Below are positions 9,711 through 15,178 of a DNA stretch of 15,178 nucleotides, piece after piece (within the stretch, counting starts at the first letter, position 1; every line of letters starts with the position of its first letter). The position numbers and the translations under genes are program-made. Origin of the DNA: Oscillospiraceae bacterium (GTDB lineage: Bacteria > Bacillota > Clostridia > Oscillospirales > Acutalibacteraceae); contig JAQXLO010000235.1 in NCBI GenBank assembly GCA_029012165.1, positions 1-15,178 of the forward strand, given 5' to 3'. The notes below the pieces were generated by a model, which was given only the letters and a program-made list of their open reading frames with translations, ran no database searches and was not told the DNA's origin.

Positions 9711-9767
9711 ATACAAGCATCGGCACGGCATCGAACCGTGCCGATGCTTGTATGCTTGCCGTTTTTT
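9711..9767 (+). terminator. Perfect 18-bp hairpin with nearby T6; terminator or palindromic repeat
   Basis: ATACAAGCATCGGCACGG (9711-9728) pairs base for base with 9736-9753 across a 7-nt loop. Six T's follow at 9762-9767, 8 nt beyond the stem, which is far for a classical intrinsic terminator. It could be a second terminator or a palindromic intergenic repeat. Confidence 0.5.
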
Positions 9768-9812
9768 CGGGCTCGGAGTACCCTTGTACGCCTATCGCCC
9801 GAAGAAAACGGC
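9758..9812. repeat. Long imperfect hairpin
   Basis: GCCGTTTTTTCGGGC (9758-9772) pairs over 15 positions with GCCCGAAGAAAACGGC (9797-9812), with a single bulged G at 9804 and a 24-nt loop. It begins 4 nt after the 18-bp hairpin and includes the T6 run in its left arm, so the two structures compete for use of that run. Confidence 0.55.
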
Positions 9813-9840
9813 ATCGGGCATCCTTTCTCGCCAGTCTGCC

Positions 9841-9870
9841 AGCTTGCCGAAAATACTTTTTCGACAAGCT
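9841..9870. repeat. Hairpin AGCTTG...CAAGCT
   Basis: AGCTTGCCGAAAA (9841-9853) pairs with TTTTCGACAAGCT (9858-9870) with one C/A mismatch and a 4-nt loop. Its right arm contains the 12-mer ACTTTTTCGACA, which is repeated downstream at 9924-9935. Confidence 0.55.
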
Positions 9871-9873
9871 GCA

Positions 9874-9892
9874 CCCTCCCTCGCAGGGAGGG
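9874..9892. repeat. GC-rich 8-bp hairpin
   Basis: CCCTCCCT (9874-9881) and AGGGAGGG (9885-9892) pair perfectly across a 3-nt loop, 3 nt after the previous hairpin. This kind of C/G-run palindrome is typical of dispersed intergenic repeats. Confidence 0.6.
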
Positions 9893-9923
9893 CTTTCGCT
9901 TTGTAAAACCAAACTTTCGCCGG

Positions 9924-9961
9924 ACTTTTTCGACAGTCTGTCAAGCTTTGAAAAGGCTTGA
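9924..9961. repeat. Direct-repeat copy plus hairpin
   Basis: 9924-9935 repeats the 12-mer of 9855-9866 exactly. It is followed by GACAGTCTGTC (9933-9943) and by a hairpin TCAAGCTTT (9941-9949) with AAGGCTTGA (9953-9961), which includes one G-T pair. From 9962 to about 10060 only a weak 5-bp hairpin (GAGCA/TGCTC, 10026-10042) is seen. Confidence 0.45.
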
Positions 9962-10063
9962 GCGAAACAATTAATCCCACAAAAATCCGCAATGAATCTG
10001 TTTTAAAGACTTGCCGGCTTTGCGTGAGCATTGCTTGTGCTCGGTGCAGGAGCGAAAAAGATA

Positions 10064-10069
10064 TATAAT
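10064..10069 (+). promoter_or_regulatory. Possible -10 box for the exporter genes
   Basis: A consensus TATAAT lies about 110 nt before the exporter start codon, but no good -35 box sits at 16-18 nt. TTGTGC at 10035-10040 is 23 nt away. The resulting leader would carry a GC-rich hairpin, GCGGC-TTTG-GCCGC (10133-10146), close to the ribosome binding site. Confidence 0.35.
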
Positions 10070-10178
10070 GTATAAGGTTAAGGCTGAAAGCTATTGTGCT
10101 TCTTTCTGCGGTGTGGTACACTATATTTATCTGCGGCTTTGGCCGCCGGTTTAACATTTTGAAAAGCAGGAAGGGACA

Positions 10179-10958
10179 ATGGAACAGGTGAAAGTAGCGA
10201 TAGACGCATCCAAACTGGTACATACGCTGTTGGACATCGGGGAGGAGATGCTGCTGTCGGGGGCGGAGGTTTTCCGTGTGGAGGACACGGTTTCCCACAT
10301 CGGCAATGCATACGGTGCGCAGCGGGTGAATATTTTTGTCATCACGTCCTCCATCATTCTTACGCTGACCGATGCCGAGGGCAGGGACTGGACGCACACC
10401 AAGCGCATCGAAAAGCCGGCGGGCACGGACTTTGCACGGCTGGAAAAGTTGAACGAGCTGAGCCGTGAATGCTGTGCCGAGGGATTGACGCTGGACGAGC
10501 TGGAGCGCCGTTTGCAGGGCATCCGCACGGTACACCCGGGGTGGCGGAAGTATCTGCGTGTCTATTTCGGCAGTGCGCTGGTGGGATTTGCGCTGACAAT
10601 TTTTTTTGGCGGCACGCTTCTGGATGGGCTGATGGGTGCAGCGGGGGGATTTTTCGTCTGTTTTTTACAGTCGCATTTGGAGCGGTTCTTTCCCAATCGG
10701 ATTATTTTTAATCTGGTCAGCGGTTTTGCGGTGGGCGCCGTGATCTGCCTTGCGGCGCGGATTTTGCCGGCGCTGAACGAGGACAAGAGCATGATCGGCG
10801 ACATCATGCTGCAGATTCCCGGCATTGCGACGACCATCTCCTTTCGGGACATGATCTCCGGAGAGACCATTTCCGGCGCACTGCGGCTGATTGAAAGTCT
10901 GCTGTGGGCAACGGCTTTGGCGTGCGGCTATATGCTGGCTATCTGGCTGGTGGGATAA
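10179..10958 (+). CDS. Threonine/serine exporter, ThrE N-terminal-half type (DUF1212)
   Basis: 259 residues from ATG, preceded by AGGAAGGG (10168-10175). Residues about 1-120 form a cytoplasmic domain with the family segment GEEMLLSGAEVFRVEDT (21-37). Hydrophobic membrane segments follow at about 127-143, 146-163, 176-195, 209-224 and 234-258. The split family (like YjjP, partner YjjB) corresponds to the two halves of the single-chain ThrE exporter of Corynebacterium; members export amino acids such as threonine and serine, or, for YjjPB, succinate. Substrate is therefore a family inference. Length and order are normal for the split form. The partner gene starts 13 nt after this stop, so the two should be co-translated and work as one complex in the membrane. 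Confidence 0.88.
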   Translation: MEQVKVAIDASKLVHTLLDIGEEMLLSGAEVFRVEDTVSHIGNAYGAQRVNIFVITSSIILTLTDAEGRDWTHTKRIEKPAGTDFARLEKLNELSRECCAEGLTLDELERRLQGIRTVHPGWRKYLRVYFGSALVGFALTIFFGGTLLDGLMGAAGGFFVCFLQSHLERFFPNRIIFNLVSGFAVGAVICLAARILPALNEDKSMIGDIMLQIPGIATTISFRDMISGETISGALRLIESLLWATALACGYMLAIWLVG

Positions 10959-10971
10959 GGGGGCGACGAAA

Positions 10972-11430
10972 ATGACGGACATGATTATACAGCTGCTGGC
11001 TGCTTTTTTCGGCACGCTGGGCTTTGCGCTGATCTTTCAGGTACGCAGAAAACTTCTGTTTTGGACGGCGCTGGGCGGGATGCTCTCCTGGGCGGTGTAT
11101 TTGGTGCTGGACTACATCCTGCACACGATCTTTCTGCCGTATATGTGCGCTGCCGTAGCCGCCGCCGTGTATGCGCAGATCATGGCACGGATTCAGAAAG
11201 TGCCGGCAACCATCTATCTCATCCTTGCGCTGATCCCCTCCATTCCCGGCGGCGCACTGTACTACACCATGAGCAATCTGGTCATGAAGAACTGGCCTCA
11301 GGCGGTCTCGGACGGCAAGCGGACATTGCAGTATGCCCTCGCCATCGCCATTGGCATCAGTATCGTGTGGGCGGTAACGCAGATCGTGGAGCGTGTGCGC
11401 AAGAGTCTGCACCGGAAACCCATCGGATAA
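10972..11430 (+). CDS. Threonine/serine exporter, ThrE C-terminal-half type (YjjB-like)
   Basis: 152 residues from the ATG at 10972, preceded by AAGGGGG (10957-10963) with 8-nt spacing. The frame is open further upstream, but that part overlaps the previous gene in another frame and lacks a better start. The protein is almost entirely membrane-embedded, with hydrophobic segments at about 5-22, 29-47, 53-71, 79-100 and 119-139, and carries the family motif ALIPSIPGGALYYT (86-99). It is the second subunit of the transporter encoded with the preceding gene. No T-run terminator follows it directly, so transcription may continue towards the ribosomal leader. Confidence 0.87.
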   Translation: MTDMIIQLLAAFFGTLGFALIFQVRRKLLFWTALGGMLSWAVYLVLDYILHTIFLPYMCAAVAAAVYAQIMARIQKVPATIYLILALIPSIPGGALYYTMSNLVMKNWPQAVSDGKRTLQYALAIAIGISIVWAVTQIVERVRKSLHRKPIG

Positions 11431-11449
11431 CCCCAAGATATTGTGTTCT

Positions 11450-11494
11450 CTTTGTGCAAATTGCACAGCAGACCGCAAGCGTTGATACACAAAG
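11450..11494. repeat. Inverted repeats between exporter and S10 promoter
   Basis: CTTTGTG (11450-11456) and CACAAAG (11488-11494) are exact reverse complements. Nested at the left arm is GTGCAAATTGCAC (11454-11466), a near-perfect palindrome. The two structures are mutually exclusive as RNA. The palindrome could be a protein-binding site; there is no T-run for a terminator on the + strand. Confidence 0.4.
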
Positions 11495-11533
11495 AAAAAT
11501 CCAAAAAATTTTTAAAAAATATGCCGAAAACCC

Positions 11534-11562
11534 TTGCATTTCTTGTACAAACCTGCTATAAT
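11534..11562 (+). promoter_or_regulatory. Sigma-A promoter of the S10 operon
   Basis: -35 TTGCAT (11534-11539), 17-nt spacer, -10 TATAAT (11557-11562) with an extended TGC just before it. An A/T-tract at 11496-11521 sits where an UP element would lie, as expected for a strong ribosomal promoter. Transcription should start near 11568-11570. Confidence 0.85.
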
Positions 11563-11568
11563 ACACCA

Positions 11569-11879
11569 GTACGTTTCATGGAACGTGCGTCTTTTGATAT
11601 GCGTTGATGCGGGAGGTGGCCGTCCACCGAGACGGGAAATTTCCGCGGAGTATGTCCGATTTCAAACCGGGCGATCGGCAAACCTGTCCCGGACTGCTTC
11701 CCTTGCAGTCCGTTGGATATAGGATTGTGTTCTTATGCTTTAAAACCCGGAAAATATTGCAAAATATTTCCGGTTTTTAAAATGGAAAGGGTGGAAACAC
11801 CCGGAACTGTTGAAGCAAAAGAGCAAGCCCGCCAAAACAGAACCATCGGGTTCAAAAAACAGAAAGGCGTGTGACACAA
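11569..11879 (+). promoter_or_regulatory. Structured 5' leader of the S10 operon
   Basis: About 310 nt lie between the predicted start of transcription and the S10 start codon, with no convincing reading frame. Paired elements in order: ACGTT/AACGT (11571-11586); a 6-bp stem GCGGGA/TTCCGC (11609-11646) enclosing GGTGG/CCACC (11615-11628); CCGAT/ATCGG (11656-11678); CGGACTGC/GCAGTCCG (11690-11712); the terminator-like stem at 11742-11778; GGGTG-GAAA-CACCC with a GNRA loop (11789-11802); GAACC/GGTTC (11840-11853). CCGGG (11667-11671) can also pair with CCCGG (11688-11692), which would disrupt neighbouring stems. The layout fits an autoregulatory ribosomal leader, but no known leader family is recognised. 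Confidence 0.6.
11742..11778 (+). terminator. Possible attenuator in the S10 leader
   Basis: An A-rich left arm ending in CCCGGAAAATATT (11742-11758) pairs with AATATTTCCGG (11763-11773), with bulged C and A and a GCAA loop, followed by TTTTT (11774-11778). It lies about 170 nt into the leader and 100 nt before rpsJ, so it could stop transcripts early or block read-through from the exporter genes. The low-GC stem makes strength uncertain. Confidence 0.5.
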
Positions 11880-12191
11880 ATGGCAACTAAGGGAAAAATC
11901 AGAATCCGCCTCAAGGGTTACGACCACAACATCGTGGACAAGGCTGCGGAAAAGATCGTTGAGACCGCCAAGAGAACCGGCGCTCAGGTATCCGGCCCCG
12001 TACCGCTGCCCACCGAAAAGGAAGTCGTCACCATCCTTCGCGCAGTCCACAAGTACAAGGACTCCCGTGAACAGTTTGAGCAGCGGACGCACAAGAGACT
12101 GATCGACATCGTCCGTCCCTCCCAGAAGACCGTCGAGGCTCTCACGGGTCTGGAACTTCCGGCAGGCGTCGAGATCGAGATCAAGCTCTGA
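11880..12191 (+). CDS. rpsJ: 30S ribosomal protein S10
   Basis: 103 residues, full length for the family. Diagnostic segments include IRIRLKGYDHNIVD, VETAKRTGAQVSGPVPLPT, and QRTHKRLIDIVRPSQKTVEAL. S10 sits in the 30S head; outside the ribosome the same protein can act in antitermination with NusB. The ATG at 11880 is preferred over the in-frame GTG at 11871, because the AAAGG at 11863-11867 is 12 nt from the ATG but only 3 nt from the GTG, and MATKGKIRIRL matches family N-termini. It is the first gene of the operon, just downstream of the long leader. Confidence 0.97.
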   Translation: MATKGKIRIRLKGYDHNIVDKAAEKIVETAKRTGAQVSGPVPLPTEKEVVTILRAVHKYKDSREQFEQRTHKRLIDIVRPSQKTVEALTGLELPAGVEIEIKL

Positions 12192-12309
12192 TCCACAAGG
12201 ATGGCGGCAGGGTTTACGGAGGCCGCAGACCGGGTCTCCCAATGGATGCCTGCACAGCCATGGTCAAGTTGACGCAGTTGTCAACCAATAACCTAAAGGA
12301 GGAAAAAGT
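12192..12309 (+). promoter_or_regulatory. 118-nt structured spacer between rpsJ and rplC
   Basis: Hairpins seen: GCGGC/GCCGC (12204-12226), AGAC/GTCT (12227-12237), ATGG/CCAT (12242-12261) and GTTGAC-GCAGTT-GTCAAC (12268-12285). The last ends 9 nt before the rplC ribosome binding site, AAAGGAGG (12295-12302). It is much longer than most other spacers in this operon and may be a translational control element for rplC. Confidence 0.4.
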
Positions 12310-12942
12310 ATGCAAAAAGGTCTTATCGGTAAGAAAATCGGCATGACACAGCTTTTTGACGAAAAGGGTAACGTTGTCCCCGTCACGGTCGTCGAAGCAG
12401 GTCCGTGCCCCGTCGTGATGAAGAAAACCCTCGAAAACGACGGTTACGAAGCAGTTCAGATCGGCTTTGGTGACATCAAGGTACAGAAGCTGAACAAACC
12501 CATGAAAGGTCACTTTGACAAGGCAGGTACTGCCGGCAAGAAAACGCTCAAGGAGTTCAGACTGGACGACATCAACACCCTGAACGTGGGCGACATTCTC
12601 AAGGCGGATATCTTCGCAGCAGGCGATGTTGTCGATGTAGTCGGCACCAGCAAAGGTAAGGGTACAGCAGGCGCGATCAAGAGATGGAACTTCGCAAGAC
12701 TGAAGGAATCCCACGGTACCGGTCCCGTTGCAAGACACGCAGGTTCTCTGGGTGCTTGTTCCGATCCTTCCCGTGTTTACAAGGGAAAGAAGCTCGCCGG
12801 TCATCTGGGTCATGAGCGCGTCACCGTCCAGAATCTGAACGTCGTGAAAGTTGACGCAGAAAACAATCTCATTGCTATTAAGGGCGCCATCCCCGGCCCC
12901 AAGGGCGGGATCGTTCTCATTAAAGACAGCGTAAAGAAGTAA
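12310..12942 (+). CDS. rplC: 50S ribosomal protein L3
   Basis: 210 residues, normal length. The start MQKGLIGKKIGMTQLFDEKGNVVPVTVVEAG and the late segments GSLGACSDPSRVYKGKKLAGHLG and AIPGPKGGIVLI are diagnostic in parts. L3 is an early assembly protein of the 50S subunit whose extension reaches toward the peptidyl transferase centre. An ideal AAAGGAGG lies 7 nt before the ATG. rplD follows after 17 nt. Confidence 0.98.
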   Translation: MQKGLIGKKIGMTQLFDEKGNVVPVTVVEAGPCPVVMKKTLENDGYEAVQIGFGDIKVQKLNKPMKGHFDKAGTAGKKTLKEFRLDDINTLNVGDILKADIFAAGDVVDVVGTSKGKGTAGAIKRWNFARLKESHGTGPVARHAGSLGACSDPSRVYKGKKLAGHLGHERVTVQNLNVVKVDAENNLIAIKGAIPGPKGGIVLIKDSVKK

Positions 12943-12959
12943 GGAAGGAGTAAAGTATT

Positions 12960-13583
12960 ATGCCTAACGTATCCGTATTTGATAAGACGGGCGCCAAGGT
13001 TTCCGAAGTCGCACTGGCGGACGAAATTTTCGGCATTGAGCCCAACGTATCGGCTATGCACCTGTGTGTTGTCAACTACTTGGCAAATCAGCGTCAGGGC
13101 ACTCAGTCCACACTTACACGCGGTGAAGTCAGCGGGGGCGGCAAGAAGCCCTGGAAGCAGAAGGGTTCCGGTCGTGCAAGACAGGGTTCCACCAGATCAC
13201 CGCAGTGGTATCACGGCGGTATCGCACACGGCCCCAAGCCCCGTGAATATGGTTTTTCCATCAACAAAAAGGTCAAGAGACTGGCTATGAAGTCCGCTCT
13301 TTCCGCCAAGGCCGCCGAGGATGAGATCATCGTGCTCGACACCTTCGCCCAGGAAGAGATCAAGACCAAGGAAATCGCAAAGGTTCTTGCGGCTCTGCCC
13401 ACCGGCAAAAAGACGCTCATCGTTCTTCCCGAGAAGAATGACGTTCTCTACAAGAGCGCCAGAAACATCGCCGGCGTCAAGGTCGCTCTCGTGAACACGC
13501 TGAATGTTTACGACATCCTCAACAGCGACAAGATGCTTGTCCTGCAGGATGCCGTCAGCAAGATCGAGGAGGTATACGCATGA
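12960..13583 (+). CDS. rplD: 50S ribosomal protein L4
   Basis: 207 residues, normal for Firmicutes. It has the conserved loop rich in Gly/Lys/Arg (SGGGKKPWKQKGSGRARQGS, residues about 58-77) that lines the peptide exit tunnel, then PQWYHGGIAHGPKPR. The start is supported by GGAAGGAG (12943-12950). In gamma-proteobacteria, L4 also represses its own operon by binding the S10 leader; whether it acts on the leader here is unknown. Its stop overlaps the rplW start by 4 nt (ATGA), indicating translational coupling. Confidence 0.98.
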   Translation: MPNVSVFDKTGAKVSEVALADEIFGIEPNVSAMHLCVVNYLANQRQGTQSTLTRGEVSGGGKKPWKQKGSGRARQGSTRSPQWYHGGIAHGPKPREYGFSINKKVKRLAMKSALSAKAAEDEIIVLDTFAQEEIKTKEIAKVLAALPTGKKTLIVLPEKNDVLYKSARNIAGVKVALVNTLNVYDILNSDKMLVLQDAVSKIEEVYA

Positions 13584-13876
13584 GTAAGGTAGCACAGGAC
13601 ATCATCCTCCGTCCCGTCATCACCGAGGAGAGCATGGCAGGCACCATGAACAAGAAGTACACCTTCGAGGTTGCCAAGGATGCCAACAAGATCGAGATTG
13701 CCAACGCAGTCAAGGAGCTTTTCAAGGTCGATGTCGCCAAGGTCAACACCATCAACGTCCGTGGTCAGATGCGCAGATACGGCAACAACTCCGGCTACAC
13801 CAGAAGCTGGAAAAAGGCCATCGTCACCCTGACCGAAGATTCCAAGACCATCGAGTTCTTCGATGGCATGATGTAA
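13580..13876 (+). CDS. rplW: 50S ribosomal protein L23
   Basis: 98 residues, normal length. Family segments include DIILRPVITEES, KYTFEVAKDANKIEIANAV, FKVDVAKVNTINVRG and SWKKAIVTL. L23 lies at the polypeptide exit and docks trigger factor and the signal recognition particle. The ribosome binding site GAGGAGG (13566-13572) lies inside the end of rplD, and the 4-nt ATGA overlap suggests coupled translation. Confidence 0.97.
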   Translation: MSKVAQDIILRPVITEESMAGTMNKKYTFEVAKDANKIEIANAVKELFKVDVAKVNTINVRGQMRRYGNNSGYTRSWKKAIVTLTEDSKTIEFFDGMM

Positions 13877-13958
13877 TCCCTCGAATCTATAATCAATCCG
13901 GCGGTAACGTATGGAGGCTGACATACTCCGCAAAGCCGCTATAAGGAGAGTGAAACAA
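13877..13958 (+). promoter_or_regulatory. 82-nt spacer with hairpin before rplB
   Basis: GCGG (13901-13904) and GTATG (13909-13913) pair with CATAC (13922-13926) and CCGC (13928-13931), making a two-part stem with an 8-nt loop. It lies directly before the rplB ribosome binding site AAGGAGAG (13943-13950). A small in-frame upstream ATG at 13911 is inside this hairpin loop region and has no good site of its own. Confidence 0.35.
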
Positions 13959-14792
13959 ATGTCAATCAAAGTCTACAAGCCGACAGGTAACGGCACGCGT
14001 AACATGTCGACCACAGACTTCTCGGGTCTGTCCAAGTGCGGTCCCGAAAAGAGCCTTCTTGCTCCCATGAACAAGAAGTCCGGCCGCAACAGCTATGGCC
14101 GCATCACCGTTCGCCACAGAGGCGGCGGCAACCGTACAAAGTATCGTATCATCGACTTCAAGAGAGATAAGTTCGATATGCCCGCAACGGTCAAGACGCT
14201 GGAATACGATCCCAACCGTTCCGCACACATCGCTCTTGTCCAGTATGAGGACGGCGAAAAGAGATACATCCTCGCTCCGGAAGGCCTGAAGGTCGGCGAC
14301 GTGGTCGTCTCCGGCGCAGGCGCAGACATCAAGGCCGGCAACGCACTGCCCCTGATCAACATCCCTGTGGGTACCATCGTACACAACGTGGAGATGTATC
14401 CCGGTCGTGGCGGTCAGCTGGCAAGAGCCGCAGGCAATGCCGCACAGCTGATGGCGAAGGAAGGCGCATATGCCCTGCTCCGTCTGCCCTCGGGCGAGCT
14501 TCGCAACGTTCCCGCACAGTGCATGGCAACCGTTGGCCAGGTCGGCAACGGAGATCATGAAAACGTCAAGATCGGCAAGGCCGGCCGTAAACGTCACATG
14601 GGTTGGAGACCGACCGTCCGCGGTTCCGTCATGAACCCCTGCGATCACCCGCACGGCGGTGGTGAGGGCAAGTCCCCCATCGGTCGTCCCGGCCCCGTAA
14701 CCCCGTGGGGCAAGCCCGCACTCGGTTACAAGACCCGTGCTAAGAAGAAAGCATCCAATAAGATGATCGTAAGACGTCGCAACGACAAGTAA
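13959..14792 (+). CDS. rplB: 50S ribosomal protein L2
   Basis: 277 residues, normal length, from the ATG at 13959, which has AAGGAGAG 8 nt upstream and gives the usual MSIKVYKPTGNGTRNMS start. An earlier in-frame ATG at 13911 would add 16 residues not typical of the family. Diagnostic segments: GRITVRHRGGG, YRIIDFKRDK, MYPGRGGQLARAAG and MNPCDHPHGGGEG, the last with the histidine important for peptidyl transfer. L2 is a core 23S rRNA binding protein required for subunit joining. Confidence 0.98.
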   Translation: MSIKVYKPTGNGTRNMSTTDFSGLSKCGPEKSLLAPMNKKSGRNSYGRITVRHRGGGNRTKYRIIDFKRDKFDMPATVKTLEYDPNRSAHIALVQYEDGEKRYILAPEGLKVGDVVVSGAGADIKAGNALPLINIPVGTIVHNVEMYPGRGGQLARAAGNAAQLMAKEGAYALLRLPSGELRNVPAQCMATVGQVGNGDHENVKIGKAGRKRHMGWRPTVRGSVMNPCDHPHGGGEGKSPIGRPGPVTPWGKPALGYKTRAKKKASNKMIVRRRNDK

Positions 14793-14809
14793 GAAAGGAG
14801 CAGATTTTC

Positions 14810-15091
14810 ATGGGCAGAAGCGTTAAAAAAGGACCTTTCGTGCAGCCCAAGCTGCTCGAAAGAGTCGAGAAGATGAATGAGACCGGCGACAAGCAGGTTC
14901 TCAAGACCTGGAGCCGCAGCTCCACGATCTTCCCGCAGTTTGTCGGCCACACCTTCGCCGTGCACGACGGACGCAAGCACGTCCCCGTGTACGTGACCGA
15001 GGACATGGTCGGCCATAAGCTGGGTGAATTCGCACCGACACGTACCTTCAAGGGTCATGCCGGTTCCAAGACTTCCAACTCAGGCAAATAA
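14810..15091 (+). CDS. rpsS: 30S ribosomal protein S19
   Basis: 93 residues, normal length. MGRSVKKGPFVQPKLLERV at the start, then the central segment TWSRSSTIFPQFVGHTFAVH and the GHKLGEFAPTRTFKGHAG motif are diagnostic. S19 is in the 30S head, near the A-site tRNA and the S13 partner. AAAGGAG (14794-14800) lies 9 nt before the ATG, 17 nt after the rplB stop. Confidence 0.98.
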   Translation: MGRSVKKGPFVQPKLLERVEKMNETGDKQVLKTWSRSSTIFPQFVGHTFAVHDGRKHVPVYVTEDMVGHKLGEFAPTRTFKGHAGSKTSNSGK

Positions 15092-15113
15092 GGTCGAAAG
15101 GAGTGTGTAACCA

Positions 15114-15178
15114 ATGCAAGAAGCAACCGCGAAAGTGACATATGTCCGCATCGCCCCCAGAAAGGTTCAGATCGTTCT
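15114..15178 (+). CDS. rplV: 50S ribosomal protein L22, 3' end outside window
   Basis: Only the first 21 full codons are present: MQEATAKVTYVRIAPRKVQI and one more valine. The YVRIAPRKV core is the hallmark of L22 (usually YVRISPRKV), and the position after rpsS is standard. AAAGGAG (15097-15103) lies 10 nt before the ATG. L22 lines the exit tunnel. It is too short for the ORF threshold because it is cut by the window end. Confidence 0.93.
   Translation, partial: MQEATAKVTYVRIAPRKVQIV

Noticed and set aside
9711..9892. Possible CRISPR array or insertion-sequence ends
   Set aside because: The repeats are different palindromes without regular spacers, there is no cas gene or transposase, and no terminal inverted repeats flanked by target duplications were found.
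9614..9974. Short overlapping frames of 69-92 codons on both strands in the gap after the giant gene
   Set aside because: They run through the hairpins, have no good ribosome binding site and no recognisable protein features. The palindromes explain why both strands stay open.
9792..10535. A 247-codon minus-strand frame across the exporter promoter and start
   Set aside because: It lies opposite the clear ThrE-type gene and hairpin region and its product resembles no family.
11061..11561. A 166-codon plus-strand frame overlapping the second exporter gene
   Set aside because: It is an out-of-frame shadow of the membrane protein and its tail crosses the S10 promoter.
11569..11879. T-box or known metabolite riboswitch in the S10 leader
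   Set aside because: No T-box consensus (such as the TGGNACCGCG-type bulge) or familiar riboswitch core was seen, and the downstream genes are ribosomal.

Overview
The window reads as a chromosomal segment of a Gram-positive Clostridia bacterium, most likely of the Oscillospiraceae/Ruminococcaceae group. This is inferred from moderate G+C, strong AGGAGG-type ribosome binding sites, sigma-A promoters, the S10 ribosomal operon order, split threonine/serine exporter genes, and a giant secreted B-repeat protein. No plasmid, phage, CRISPR, tRNA or rRNA signature was seen. All genes run on the + strand.

Layout. (1) Positions 1-1115 hold the 3' part of a PLP-dependent aminotransferase. (2) Positions 1171-9594 hold one gene for a secreted protein of 2807 residues: signal peptide, PHP-type metallohydrolase domain with its metal-binding motifs intact, about 590 residues of poorly recognisable extracellular sequence, about 21 InlB/Listeria-Bacteroides-type B-repeats, and a C-terminal module without a recognisable wall anchor. 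(3) Positions 9595-10178 hold no convincing gene but are unusually rich in hairpins, including a perfect 18-bp stem. (4) Positions 10179-11430 hold a two-gene threonine/serine exporter of the split ThrE type. (5) From 11534 a strong promoter, an approximately 310-nt structured leader with a possible attenuator, and the S10 operon follow: rpsJ, rplC, rplD, rplW, rplB, rpsS and the start of rplV.

How the genes work together. The S10 operon is a standard co-transcribed ribosomal cluster and is the surest part. The two exporter genes are 13 nt apart and should form one two-subunit transporter. The aminotransferase and the giant protein are only 55 nt apart with no clear terminator between them, so they may be co-transcribed, but no functional link is evident.

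The most interesting material is the giant PHP/B-repeat protein with a near-invariant histidine in most repeats, the palindrome cluster at 9602-9961, and the structured leader and spacers of the ribosomal operon. None of these is proven to be a new system from the sequence alone.
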